Origin: Eustoma russellianum
Taxonomy: Eukaryota > Streptophyta > Magnoliopsida > Gentianales > Gentianaceae
Length of the DNA stretch: 64,000 nucleotides
Direction of reading: 5' to 3'
NCBI GenBank assembly: GCA_036186865.1
Contig: AP025053.1
Location: 3,137,224 to 3,201,223, forward strand
Shown here one piece after another: positions 43,726 through 54,539 of the stretch; within the stretch, counting starts at the first letter, position 1; every line of letters starts with the position of its first letter. The notes beneath the pieces were generated by a model. That model worked only from the letters and a program-made list of their open reading frames with translations. It had not been told where the DNA came from and did no database searches. The translations under genes were made by a program, and so were the position numbers.

Positions 43726-44024
43726 ATACAAGTATAGAGTTTACCTTTTCTTAAACAAAATCAACCATATAAAATTAACTTTAAAGATGAAACTATTTTG
43801 ATCTGAAAAGTCTGTATCATATTTTATGCATATTTTATAAATTACACATAAAGAAATAGTATAATAGTCTGACAATGACTGGCTAATAAGCAGACAAAAA
43901 GGGATAAACCTTATTTTAAAGAGTGAGCTGTAGATTGAGAATTTTAATGAGCAAAATAATTAGCCTCATTTTCTCAAAACATACAACAACAAACATATCT
44001 AATATATTTCGACAACATCAAACA

Positions 44025-44115
44025 CTATGCTGGAATCTGAGAGTAAGAGTTAAACAAACAATACTTCCATTTTAAGAGATACAGAGTTTGATTCCATACA
44101 AATAATACCTCCGTA
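44025..44115 (-). repeat. Dispersed repeat R5, short antisense fragment
   Basis: CTGAGAGTAAGAGTTAAACA with ACAATACTTCCATTTTAAGA and AGTTTGATTCC, a decayed inverse of the 38099 copy. Confidence 0.4.
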
Positions 44116-44444
44116 AAATCTAATTATATTATTACAACCTCCCCTTTCATTAGTTTCTTTCTTCCTCTAAGTAGGAAGGTATACACTTTAAAAATGAATG
44201 ATGCGACTTAATAAAAAAGATTATTATAAAAAGAGGTAACCTAAATTTTATGAATTAAGGGTGAGCATTATTTTCACTTCTTTTGAATTATCGTCACCGG
44301 AACACCAAACTCCAATCCATAAATTTGTCTCTCCATTATGTAATTTTACTTCACCCAAAAGATATTTTTCTGTTTGTTTGAACTTTGATTCTTTACCACC
44401 CTCTTATAATTTGTGAACATATATATATATATATATATATATTA

Positions 44445-44525
44445 AAATTGGGGAGTGGAATCGAACTTAAGACCCGGGAATGGAATAAATGCTACTCAAC
44501 CGCTAGACCTAAAGGTTTTTCGCAA
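44445..44525 (-). repeat. tRNA-like SINE head
   Basis: Minus strand: TAGGTCTAGCGGTTGAGTAG (A-box-like) and AAGTTCGATTCC (B-box-like), spaced as in a tRNA, without a credible cloverleaf. Probably a third SINE type. Preceded by an (AT)n run at 44420-44441. Confidence 0.5.
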
Positions 44526-45545
44526 CATATATATATGTATATAATATCCACTATAATATGTTAGTCAAACTAATTTTTATAAACATGTAAAGTAGTGAAA
44601 AATTGAAAATACTCCATTCCAAAATTAGTTACTATAAATTAATTTTTTTTATATCATTGTTTTGCCAGCTCTGTTAATAACCGGAGTGTAAATTTTTGTA
44701 TGAAAAAATGTTATATCCTGATTCTTCTGATGTTCAATAAACTTTGTGTAAGATATAAAACAGGTTATTCAACACCTTCGTGAGAGACCCAAGACTTGAT
44801 GTGCACAAAGTGTCTGAGCTCAAACTGTTTTAGTATAAAAAATTAATGACAGCATGCAAACAACCATACTACGATTGTCAAAATTAGAATTTAAAACTTA
44901 TATACAATTTATCATTCAAATACTAACTAAACGCTCATCGCCTTCATATAAATTCTTGTACTACTTTTGTCCACGAGTAACTTTGTCTGTGCCCACATAG
45001 CAAAACGAATCTACTTTCAAGATACGCTTTTCAGTGTTCTTTTCAAGAAAAGAAAAATCATCTTATAAGCACAAAAAAATGATCTTGACAAAAAAAAAAA
45101 AAAAAAAAGCTATCAAATTTCAGTGTGTATGTATAAATTTAAACCGAAAGTTTAATTAACTTAGCTAAAAAAAAAACAACGTAACAGAAAACAAAGAACA
45201 GTAACAAAAATTGAATTACAATCACAGGCTAAAACACCTTACAAGAAAGAATGAAATTACATAAAAATAACTACTATTTTAATATCATTACTCATTAAGG
45301 CCTTCTCCAATTAAGATTAGCCGTGTAAAATGGGTTAATCATCACCGTTGATCTCCGCCAATCTTCTCTACCCTTTTATCTACACCGCTAATCATTATTA
45401 TCTCAAGAACAAAATATACAGTATACCAAATTATACATAAGGATGACCTCACCCAATCATCTCCTCTTCGGAAAGCACTTACTTTCAGTCACTCTTCAGT
45501 TAGAAAAGAAAGAAAAAAACTCCCTCACGCTTTCCTCATTTCAAT
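44526..45545. other. Intergenic and SAUR 3' flank
   Basis: AT-rich with an A-run near 45090-45108. No gene. The last ~100 bp are presumably 3' UTR of the minus-strand SAUR. Confidence 0.45.
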
Positions 45546-45923
45546 TCAATATGCGTAAAATTCAACGAGCTCGCCCAAAGATTCCGGTTGAGGATCCGTA
45601 TTTTCAAGCATCCACAGCAAATGTTCAAACATCACGACTTCACAGCCGACGGTAATGTACTCACCGGACTCAGCGGAGGACCGGTCGACGAGCTCCTGGA
45701 AAAGTGGGTGGTCGACCACGTCTGACCCGATGAGGTACCGGCGGCGAGACTTGCCGACGAAAACCAGGTGAAGGTTTTTGTTTGAGGAGTAGACATTGTC
45801 GTATGAATCTTCGTCGGAGTTGTTGCTTGCGACAATGGGGGCGCCATTGGCCTTGCCGAGATTGAATGATCGCATTTTCTTCAGAACTGATTTGATTTTG
45901 TTGAGTTTGCTGCCTTTGGCCAT
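45546..45923 (-). CDS. SAUR76-79-like small auxin-up protein, 125 aa
   Basis: Single exon. It starts MAKGSKLNKIKSVLKKMRSF, a basic N-terminal motif found in the SAUR76-79 branch. After an acidic linker (NNSDEDSYDN) the SAUR core spans about 50-110: LHLVFVGKSRRRYLIGSDVV, HPLFQELVDRS and VGCEVVMFEHLLWML. This branch lacks the usual YV-G-E-RFVVP wording of classical SAURs (here VFVGKSRRRYLIG), and in Arabidopsis it is linked to ethylene and growth control (family knowledge). Codon use is GC-rich and quite unlike the flanks, supporting a real gene. The SAUR at 31729 is not a tandem partner: it lies 13 kb away and in another branch. Confidence 0.92.
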   Translation of the reverse strand: MAKGSKLNKIKSVLKKMRSFNLGKANGAPIVASNNSDEDSYDNVYSSNKNLHLVFVGKSRRRYLIGSDVVDHPLFQELVDRSSAESGEYITVGCEVVMFEHLLWMLENTDPQPESLGELVEFYAY

Positions 45924-46070
45924 GGTTTTTAATACACTGGAAGGTGATCGGAGGGGTGAATTTCAGATTTCCGGCGGTGCCGGAGGAACGGAGATGATGA
46001 GTAAGAGAGGGAAACGGATTTGGTTTGGTAGGGAATTTGTGGGTTTTGAGGAAATGGGAAGGAAGGTTCC

Positions 46071-46077
46071 TATTATA
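46071..46077 (-). promoter_or_regulatory. Candidate TATA box of SAUR76-79-like gene
   Basis: On the minus strand TATAATA, about 150 bp upstream of the ATG at 45923. Usual sequence, a plausible distance. Confidence 0.45.
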
Positions 46078-46433
46078 AGGGTCGGAGACGAGGGGCAAAA
46101 TCATAAATACAGTGTATTCGTCTGGACCGGACCGGTCTGGTTTAGAGGGTCCGATGTGAAAGGTGTGGGCCAGGATTGGTTGTCAATGAATGTAGCGATA
46201 GTGAACTTGGTCCGGTTCGACCGTTTTTTAATTTGAAAAACAAATTGTTTTTGTACTGTTTTGATTTTTGGAAACAAAAATCAATACGAAACAGTTCTCT
46301 TGCTATGTTTGATTTGGTATGAATTCAATTTTTCGTGGTTTATCAAATTATTTCAACGTCTCAGGAAGCAAAAAAAAAAAAGAAGTTATATGACAAAAAA
46401 AATTATCCGGTTTTCTTTAATAAATTCTTCATA

Positions 46434-46675
46434 GCAAACCCCAATCCCAAGGACTCCCCACACCATGGCCTGACAATACAGTTAGTAGGATGTAAATCAG
46501 GTATTCAGCGGTCCGCTAAGAGGAGGTACGGAACATGTAGACCCACACTAGAGGATCATCCTCAAGACCCACATTGGAGTGTGAAGATAAGACACCACAA
46601 TGCCGGCTGCGGGATTCGAACCTTGCACCTTCATAACAAATCTGTCCATTCGGAACCAACTAAGCTATGTCATGT
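46434..46675 (-). repeat. tRNA-derived SINE, family B
   Basis: GTATTCAGCGGTCCGCTAAG, GTAGACCCACACTAGAGG, CGGCTGCGGGATTCGAACC and the tRNA-like head on the minus strand (CATAGCTTAGTTGGTTCCG). A near-complete copy. Confidence 0.8.
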
Positions 46676-46883
46676 GGGTTTCTTTAATAAATTCATGTGT
46701 TATGTATGAGAGGAGAGAGGAGCGCATATAGATATAAACTTTGGGTTAGAGAATGTAGTAGATAAAAAATAAATTAAAATACCTGCTTTTAGAAAGGCAG
46801 CTAGAAATGGTTACGAGTAATTTATAAATGGGAGAGGTTGCGCAAAAACTTGCAAACTTTATAATGCTTAACTAATATAATGT

Positions 46884-47154
46884 TGTTATAAACTCGAACA
46901 ATAATATAAAGAAAACAACAACACCAAGAAGTAGATTGTATAATCTCTGTATTCTTCCAAGGTGTCACAAATCTTATAAAAAGTTGTCCTATTTATAGGA
47001 CATGGAAATTGTAACCTATTCTTAAGATTAATACCCACTATCAACATGATCCTTAGTGGGTGTTAATGGCCTTAATATTTGGGCATTCACTTCCTTAGTG
47101 GGTGTAAATATTTGGTATTCACTATCCCCACTAACACAATAATAATTCACAATA
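46884..47154 (-). repeat. 3' LTR of older Copia element
   Basis: 271 bp, starts TGTTATAAACTCG and ends TTCACAATA (plus strand). Next to it on the inside is CTCCCCCTT, the inverse of a polypurine tract. Confidence 0.92.
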
Positions 47155-47189
47155 CTCCCCCTTGGATGTCCAAATTTTATAGAATATGT

Positions 47190-47355
47190 CTCGTTAAAAC
47201 CTTGCCAAGAAAAACCCAGTGGGATAAAAACTTGGTCGAAGGAAAAAGAGTACACATTCATAAAGATTAGTAAGTGTGATATACTGCCTCGTTAAAACCT
47301 TGCCAAGAAAAACCCTGTGGGATAAAAACTTGGACGAAGGAAAAAGAGTACAGTA
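47190..47355. repeat. Direct repeat near the polypurine tract
   Basis: CTCGTTAAAACCTTGCCAAG starts a ~70-bp block at about 47191 and again at about 47288, both followed by AAAAACCC.GTGGGATAAA and GAAGGAAAAAGAGTACA. Only a few bases differ. A second purine-tract-like CTCCCCCTGATGC follows at 47371. Confidence 0.85.
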
Positions 47356-47365
47356 TGTATAGTAA

Positions 47366-48670
47366 TCACACTCCCCCTGATGCTGACAAGAGGTCTTTGA
47401 GTTGACGTATTCCAATGCTGTAGACCATCTTTCTAAATGTAGTTGTTGGTAGTGCTTTGGTGAACAAATCAGCAAAATTCTTATTTGATTGTATCTGCTG
47501 GATATCAATGTTGCCATTCTTATCAAGATCATGAGTGTAGAAAAATTTTGGCGATATATGCTTCGTTCTGTTTCCTTTGATGTAGTCATTCTTAATTTGA
47601 GCAATACATGCAACATTATCTTCAAACAATATCGTCGGAGTCTTTCTTAGTAAAGATAATCCACATGATTCTTGAATATGTTGAATCATCGATCTTAACC
47701 ATACACATTCACGACTCGCTTCATGTAATGCTAAAATCTCAGAATGGTTGGAAGATGTGGCTGTTAATGTTTGCTTCACTGATCTCCATGATATAGCAGT
47801 ACCTCCACAAGTAAAAACATATCCACTCTGTGATCTTCCCTTATGAGGGTCAGATAGATAGCCAGCATCAGCATATCCCACCAATTGTGACTCAGAATTC
47901 TTTGAATAGAATAAACACATATTTATTGTTCCACGAAGATAGCGTAAAATATGTTTGACACCATTCCAATGTCTTCGTGTTGGTGTAGAGCTATATCTTG
48001 CCAATAAATTCACTGAAAATGCTATATCTGATCTCGAACAATTTGCAAGATACATTAAAGCACCAATAGCACTAAGATAAGGTACTTCTGGACCTAATAA
48101 TTCCTCATTATCTTCTGGTGGTCGGAATGTATCTTTCTTTATATCTAATGATCGTACCACCATAGGACTACACAATGGGTGAGCTTTATCCATATAAAAT
48201 CTCTTCAAGATCTTCTCCGTGTACGTAGATTGATGAAGAAAGATTCCATTAGGCAAATGCTCAATCTGCAGGCCGAGACAAAATTTGGTTTTTCTGAGAT
48301 CTTTCATCTCAAACTCTTTCATGAGATAATTAGCAGTTTTAGTGAGCTCTTCAGGAGTTCCAACAAGATTCAAATCATCAACGTATACAACAATTATAGA
48401 GAACCCATTTTCAGATCTCTTGATAAATACACATGGACAAATTGGATTATTTACATATCCTTCTTTAATGAGGTACTCACTGAGGCGATTATACCACATC
48501 CTGCCAGATTGTTTTAGTCCATACAAGGATCTCTGTAATTTGATTGAGTATAATTCATGTGTCTTTTGATCACATGTTTTAGGCAATTTTAATCCTTCAG
48601 GAATCTTCATATAAATATCATTATCTAAAAATCCATATAAGTATGCGGTAACCACATCCATTAACCGCAT
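47366..48670 (-). CDS. Copia RT/RNase H, open 434-aa part of pol
   Basis: Starts inside RT at the first catalytic block (MDVVTAYLYG, D5). SLYGLKQSGRMWYNRL is at 48-63, the catalytic YVDD at 96-99, and ILRYLRGT with a GYADAGYLSDP block starts RNase H. It goes on with GTAISWRSVKQTLTATSSNH (the usual SSAEAE is replaced) and KTKHI-like and FADLFTKALP motifs. The first Met is only the residue after a premature stop; this is the 3' part of the pol frame that begins further upstream. The RNase H active-site region has drifted (DAGY for DADW), so enzyme activity is doubtful. Confidence 0.85.
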   Translation of the reverse strand: MRLMDVVTAYLYGFLDNDIYMKIPEGLKLPKTCDQKTHELYSIKLQRSLYGLKQSGRMWYNRLSEYLIKEGYVNNPICPCVFIKRSENGFSIIVVYVDDLNLVGTPEELTKTANYLMKEFEMKDLRKTKFCLGLQIEHLPNGIFLHQSTYTEKILKRFYMDKAHPLCSPMVVRSLDIKKDTFRPPEDNEELLGPEVPYLSAIGALMYLANCSRSDIAFSVNLLARYSSTPTRRHWNGVKHILRYLRGTINMCLFYSKNSESQLVGYADAGYLSDPHKGRSQSGYVFTCGGTAISWRSVKQTLTATSSNHSEILALHEASRECVWLRSMIQHIQESCGLSLLRKTPTILFEDNVACIAQIKNDYIKGNRTKHISPKFFYTHDLDKNGNIDIQQIQSNKNFADLFTKALPTTTFRKMVYSIGIRQLKDLLSASGGV

Positions 48671-49640
48671 ATCAAGGTTTTTAGCAACTGCTAGGCTGAT
48701 TAGATATCATAATGTTATTACATCAATTATTGGAGAATATGTTTCATCGTAATCAAGCCCAGGTCTTTGTGAAAAACCTTGCGCAACAAGACGTGCCTTA
48801 TATCGCACAATTTCATTTTTCTCATTGCATTTTCGTACAAAAACCCATTTATATCCAATGGGTTTTATCCCTTCGGGGGTTTGGACTACTGGTCCAAATA
48901 CTTTGCGACTTTCTAATGATTTCAGTTCTGCTTGGATTGCATCTTTCTACTTTGGCCAATCATTACTTTGTCGACATTGTTCAATGGATCTTGGTTCAGG
49001 ATCCTCATTTACAATTTCACATGCAATACCATAAGCAAAAACATGATCAATAATGACCTTTTGTCTATCCCAATTTTCTCTTGAACTTACATAATTCAAA
49101 GAGATTTCTTCAAAATTTTGTTCACTTGCTTCTTCAGGAGCAACTTGTTTATCAATTTTAGACTGATCAGTTTCAATTTCTATAGCGCTTTCAAGTTGTG
49201 AACTTCTTTGCTCTTCTGGAGTATTCTCTTCGGGAGCATTAACTTGTACCTTTCTCTTTCGAGGGTTTTTATCTTTTGCACCGACAGGGCGTCCACGTTT
49301 TAAACTTGCTTTTGGTATACCATTATCATGTCTTTCAGAGACATCAAGCCGAATCGGCGTATTCATCGCCGGAACGTGGGATTTTGTTATCTTTTGACTA
49401 TCCGTAAATGCTTCAGACAACTTATTTGCAACATTTTGTAAATGAATTATCCTTCTTACTTCTTGCTCGCATTGATTTGTTCGTGGGTCAAGATGAGAAA
49501 GTGGAGGAACGTTCCATGTAATTTCACGTCGTTCTTTAGAAAACAGTACTTTGTCTCCCCCTAACGACGGGAAAACTTTCTCATCAAAATGACAATCAAC
49601 ATATCTTGCCTTAAATAAATCACCCGTCAGGGGCTCATAT
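48671..49640 (-). pseudogene. Copia integrase C-terminus and RT start, two stops
   Basis: The same frame as the RT part, interrupted by a TGA at 48707-48709 and a TAG at 48947-48949. Seen: VFGPVVQTPEGIKPIGYKWV and YKARLVAQGFSQRPGLDYDE (RT fingers). Upstream is the long low-complexity linker (GRPVGAKDKNPRKRKVQVNA) that follows integrase in this Copia group, and ARYVDCHFDEKVFPSLGG from the integrase end. The integrase catalytic core is absent. Confidence 0.85.
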
Positions 49641-50600
49641 TACACGTGTGAGTATTATACAATTGTACGTATCATTATTTTATCTGGGTGACCAAGTCGA
49701 TTATGTTTTGGATTAGCGAACTTCTGGTTCATCACAAAATTACATTCGGCTGGATGTATAGTCGCATAATACAATCCAGATGAGAAAATTGGGAGTGTTT
49801 CTTGAACAAGCTTCTGGCTTGGATCATGGTCTATAAAAATTTCATATTCCCCTCATTCATGGTTCAATATGAACGCCATTAAGATGTATATCTTGGAAAG
49901 TCAATAGTTGCTTTTTTCGACTTGGTGGGAAATGATGCCACATTAACCAATATATGTGTATCACTTGTTAATATATTAGTTGCTCTTCTGGAGCCTTCAA
50001 TCAATGTCGTAGTACTCGAATTGGTACAAACATTTGCTATTGCCAATTAGAACTCTTCTGGAGCCCTCAGTCAATGTTGTGTGTGTCATTCCACTGTCAA
50101 CTGGACAGATGCCCATATCATTCATCTTGGATAATAGGGCAACATCAAATTTAATTTTGGAATATCATCTCAGAAATAGTCAATGGTGTTTCTTCAGGAA
50201 ACAATATTCATATATTAATCAATGCAATGTTACCAATCTAGGCAAAATGCACTAATTGTCTCTTGCCTTCATCCTGCTGGGATGTTTGGATAAAGATCAA
50301 GAAAATGCATTGGTGGCAAGTACGGATCAGTAGTCTTAGGCTCAACAGTAGTAACAAGTCTGTTTAGTCGGCACACCATTTTCATAGCCTTGGTATTCTC
50401 TTGAGGCTTTTCCTTGTTTTACCACTTCAGGTGGCATGATGTAAAATTTCTATAACATTCATTACCACGACCACAGCCACGTATATTATTATAATTACTT
50501 CCATTCGCTTCAGGGAATAGTGATATCTGGTCTGGTGATAATACTGGTTTTGCATCGAAAATTCATATATGAGAATACGTCTCAAACTTTCTTTCCTGAT
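49641..50600 (-). pseudogene. Decayed Copia gag-tail, protease and pre-integrase
   Basis: Frames are broken many times. Recognisable on the minus strand are FPEANGSNYNN and an RGCGRGNE stretch (gag tail before the zinc knuckle, about 50420-50520), LIEGSRRATNI (protease region, about 50010) and HNRLGHPDKIM (pre-integrase, about 49710). The knuckle itself and the N-terminal gag domain are not seen. Confidence 0.75.
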
Positions 50601-50904
50601 ATTGCTACTGCAGGAGCATATTGGATACGTGAAAGTTAGACATGTATGTATTTATTCTTAATATATACAGGTAAAATATCTGATAAAACAAGATATTTAC
50701 TCAAAACTACAGGTTTGAGTTAAATGTTATATGCTTCAGGCATAATAAATAGACATAATAAAATCGCACTAACAAAATTTAATAAAAAAACTGTATATAT
50801 GAAAAAATTGAATATATGCAAGAACATAAAAATTAACAAACTTGATAACTTGTCATTTAGAAATAACTTAGAACAAACAAATTAGAAGTGTTGCTTGGGG
50901 CATA

Positions 50905-51365
50905 TTCACTACTCATGCTTCAGGCATGACAACTATTTGTGCTTCAGACATATCAGCTATTCATGCTTCTGGCATGTTGACTATTCATGCTGCAGGCATG
51001 TCGATGACTCATGCTTCTGACATGTTGATTACACATGCTTCCGGTAAGTGAACTATTTGGGCTTTTAGCATTTGAACTATTCGTGCTTCTGACGTATAAA
51101 TTACACATGCTTCTGGCGTGTGAATTACACATACTTATGGTATTTCAACTATCAATACTGCGGGTATATCAATTATTCATGTTTCCTGGCAACTATTCAT
51201 ACTGCGATCATGTCATTTATTCATGCTTTGATCATGACAATTATTTGTGCTTCAGGCATAACAATGATCCATGCTTTGACTATGCTAACAATTTATGCTT
51301 CGGGTATGATAACAATTAATGCTGAGTATGATAATTTCATTCTTCGGGCATGACAACAATCCATG
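50905..51365 (-). repeat. 24-bp minisatellite, ~18 units, in Copia leader
   Basis: Plus-strand consensus close to ACTATTCATGCTTCTGGCATG. About 18 diverged units run in one direction, many keeping ATGCTTC.GGCATG, a partly self-complementary core (CATGC..GCATG). It lies 1.2 kb inside the 5' LTR, upstream of the gag remnant. It creates spurious frames on the plus strand. Confidence 0.85.
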
Positions 51366-52596
51366 TAGAACAAATGAATCACATAATGTTATATGCATTT
51401 TCAAAGGACATACATATGTATAGATGTGTACATATATGTACGCACATACATTCATGTGTCTCTGTGTATAGTCAAAACTACATGACTATGATCTTATTAC
51501 ATATTCGTTTGAAGGAGGATAAGTGGCAAGCATATATGCACACAAATTAGAGAACAGACCATATAAGCATCCTATCTATTCTTGAAGAATTAGCCAGAAA
51601 GATTTGGAAACTGAAAAGAAAGCGAAAGGGAGAGAGATCCAAAACGAACAAGAGTATATCATGCATTATAAATCTTTGCCAATAAAATTGTGTTGCACAT
51701 GAACAATCATGTCATGGTTCCAAGTAAGTAGTAACCAGAGCATAACATTTATTATAAAACTTTGCAAATAAAGTTGTATAGCATAAGAATAATCATGCCA
51801 AGGTTTCATATAGGAGTCCAATATACTTTGTTATCCAGGAATATATACCAAGACCAATAATGCACTCTGGACAACATTCTTGATGATAAACAACTTATGT
51901 ATGGACACATGCAGATGCACAGTGATGTAATTAGGATGCTAAACTGGTCCATCGAAAGTGACAGACTACCAGAAATTTCCTAAACTTAGAAAAGACTTGA
52001 AGCTGCAACTCATGACAATCAAAAGAAGAACATACAAAAGAATTAAATCCATTCAAATGCTCATAGAATAGTGACTTCTGGAACATATATCCACCACTAT
52101 CGCAAAGAATTTGATGATAATCATTAAATCATGTCAACGAAGACCGGCAGCTTAGCATCCCACGAAAGCTTGTTGCTTTTATAAAGCCAACCAAATGTTT
52201 AAATTGTTTTCTGACGTTAGTCTCATAACCAAGCGAATTCCGTTCAAGAGTTGTTACTAATTAATCAACAAGTGTCTCGGTATCAAAACTTCAGTTACCC
52301 AATTTATTTAGTGCAACAAAATCATTTTGAATATGTAATGGCAGCATACGATTTGATTAGAACTAGTAAAAACTAAGAATAGAAAAGACATTCAATTTTT
52401 TTTATTTTTTGTTTACCATTCATCTTGAGTGAGTTAAGATTAGAACCTGAAAACTTTGTATGGCTTCGATTTGCGTCCTATACCAGATGACAAGGACTCC
52501 ATTTCTTGCTTGGACTTCATGATGCCAAAGCCATTGGTGGCGGCAGGTCCTTCAGTGAAGACTTGAAAAATTCGTAGAGTTCTCGTGCTGATAACG
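51366..52596 (-). other. Leader and gag-region remains of the older Copia element
   Basis: No long frame. Next to the 5' LTR the minus strand reads CGTTATCAGCACGAGA, where the primer-binding site should be. It does not match the usual initiator-Met PBS, and the priming tRNA was not identified. Confidence 0.5.
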
Positions 52597-52867
52597 TGTT
52601 ATAAACTCGAACAATAATATAAAGAAAATAACAACACCAAGAAGTAGATTGTATAATCTCTATATTCTTCAAAGGTGTCACAAATCTTACAAGAAGTTGT
52701 CCTATTTATAGGACATGGAAATTGTAACCCATTCTTAAGATTAATACCCACTATCACCATGATCCTTAGTGAGTGTTAATGGCCTTAATATTTGGACATT
52801 CACTTCCTTAGTGGGTGTAAATATTTGGTATCCACTATTCCCACTAACACAATAATAATTCACAATA
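52597..52867 (-). repeat. 5' LTR of older Copia element
   Basis: 271 bp; 260 of 271 positions match the 3' LTR by eye. Followed by AATGT. Confidence 0.92.
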
Positions 52868-53069
52868 AATGTTTCATATGTTTTTTTATCTAATCAAACA
52901 TAGATGAATAATACATGACTTATTTGCTTTAAACAACTTTGACGTGACCATTCCTTTTATTTGCCCATATATTATTGGATACTGCCAAACCATACTGAAA
53001 ATATTATGTATGAAGTACTACATTTCATCAGAAGCATAATCGTACTTTAATAAACAAGAGCATAATCTT

Positions 53070-53200
53070 AATATGTGACTTGAGTCACGGATTCGAGCCG
53101 CAGAAACAGACTATTGAACAAATTGTAGGATAATATTACGCACATCAGATCGCAAAACGATCCGAACTCTTTCTAGATCCTCCGCAAACGTGTGTGTATA
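53070..53200 (+). repeat. Au-like SINE, partial
   Basis: Head missing. ACGGATTCGAGCCGCAGAAA (B-box), AGATCGCAAAACGATCCG (decayed palindrome) and CTAGATCCTCCGCAAACGTG; the 3' end is cut off by TRIM-derived sequence. Confidence 0.7.
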
Positions 53201-53525
53201 TCAAGCCACGCTGTCACGTGAGAACGGATATTGGCTATTTATTGTCTTCCATCACCAAATCCATATGTTCATGCCTGACTGTTTGACCATTTATTGTCTC
53301 TCTTTACTAAGTCTAAATGTTCATGATTGTCTTGTGGTTTGTGACTGAGGGCAGGTACTAAGGCATGCGTGTATGTCAAATCACATTGCCGCATAAGAAT
53401 GGACATTGAGAATATATTCCCACATCGTCCACTTTTAGAAATATATGAGTTATATGAGAATGAGATATCACCGTTTATTGTCTTAAGGTTTTAAGTGGAT
53501 ATGTGTCTCAACTTATGTAAATCCA
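53201..53525 (+). mobile_element. TRIM fragment, plus orientation
   Basis: The internal region (GACCATTTATTGTC, GGTTTGTGACTGAGG) is followed by an LTR with TTGAGAATATATTCCCACAT and ending near CTCAACTTATGTAAATCC. It reads in the opposite direction to the other TRIM copies here. It directly follows the SINE fragment. Confidence 0.65.
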
Positions 53526-54141
53526 ATTCTATCACGCTCAACAGCCAATAAGCTTTCAAAACAAGAAAGAACAAAATTTTAATGCCAACCACTTAAAAGT
53601 CTTAATCCATTGTAATTGAAGGAAGCCAAATTTCGGAAACGACAAGAAATAAAGTATGCATATACTTTCCAACAGTAAGCTTGTTAAGGTACCACCCAGA
53701 AATCCAAATATGCTCTTTACAACAAATTAGGACTTTAGACGTCCTAACAGAAGCACCTACTTCGTAATCTACGCTAAAATTACGGTGATGGGTCCTTCAA
53801 ACCGATCAATGATGACTTTTAAGGGTTCTTAATTGAGGGTTGTTAAACCGAGTATTTAAAAGTGATGGATAATGTTTTTTATCGTGAAATTATAGCGTGA
53901 AAATTGTGATGTAAAAGACGTAAACTAATAAACAAAATTGAAAAGATGTAAATATACATACTCTATTTTGTACCTTTACGTCATTCATATTGTCGCTTTG
54001 GCGTTATAATTTTTATGATAAATTGCAATGCTCAAATGTGATTAGTTTGGAAGCTTGTCTTTCGTACAAGAAAAAGAAAGAAAAAAACACAAAATGCATA
54101 GACGTATATAGACAACATATATGCTTTTTTTTTTTATTAGA
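53526..54141. other. Intergenic, nothing recognised
   Basis: No gene and no clear element. Confidence 0.45.
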
Positions 54142-54332
54142 GGGCGGGTTTTGGAACAACTTGTAAGGTTGCAGCTTTGTGACCTTGAGATCACGTGTTC
54201 GAGCAGCGGAAATAACATGTTACACAAAATGTAAGATAATGCTGCGTACCTCAGATTGCAAAGTGGTCCGACCACCCTCTAGACCCTACGCAAATATAGG
54301 AATCTAGTGCGGAGGGAACGCTTTTTTATATG
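54142..54332 (+). repeat. Au-like SINE, near full length
   Basis: TTTTGGAACAACTTGTAAGG head, GTGTTCGAGCAGCGG B-box, AAAATGTAAGATAATGCTGC body and GAGGGAACGCTTTTTTA end. Confidence 0.8.
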
Positions 54333-54539
54333 TTTTTACTTATCAATCATGAGCCAAATTTCTTGGGTTCAAAAATGATAATAATCATGCATCTTATTCA
54401 TTGACAACGTTCTTTGAATAAAACCTATGTTGCTGTTATATTTTTGAGAACTACTTGTATGTATCATACTATGAAAACATGATTTGGTGCTAACCGACAG
54501 CTTTATCCTATATATTATTAGCTACTTTAGTGATATATC

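Larger units (their letters stand above)
46884..52867 (-). mobile_element. Older Copia LTR retrotransposon with TA...CA ends
   Basis: 5,984 bp, read on the minus strand. The LTRs are 46884-47154 and 52597-52867, 271 bp each, with 11 differences by eye (about 4%). The target duplication AATGT is perfect (46879-46883 and 52868-52872). With that duplication the LTR on the minus strand starts TATTGTG and ends TATAACA, so TA...CA rather than TG...CA. Order 5' to 3': 5' LTR, leader with minisatellite, damaged gag and protease, integrase remnants with the core missing, RT and RNase H, purine tract, 3' LTR. Confidence 0.93.

Noticed and set aside
45546..46236. Overlapping frames on both strands beside the second SAUR
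   Set aside because: Shadows of the GC-rich SAUR coding region and its promoter in other frames.
46110..46250. Another copy of the Pack-hAT ends (GGTCCGGTT motifs)
   Set aside because: Only short shared words; no TAGGGGTG end and no 8-bp duplication could be found.
50905..51365. CRISPR-like array of 24-bp repeats
   Set aside because: Units are contiguous and diverged with no unique spacers, and the sequence is inside a plant Copia element.
51035..51550. Plus-strand frames of 66-94 codons
   Set aside because: Translations of the 24-bp minisatellite in the Copia leader on the wrong strand.
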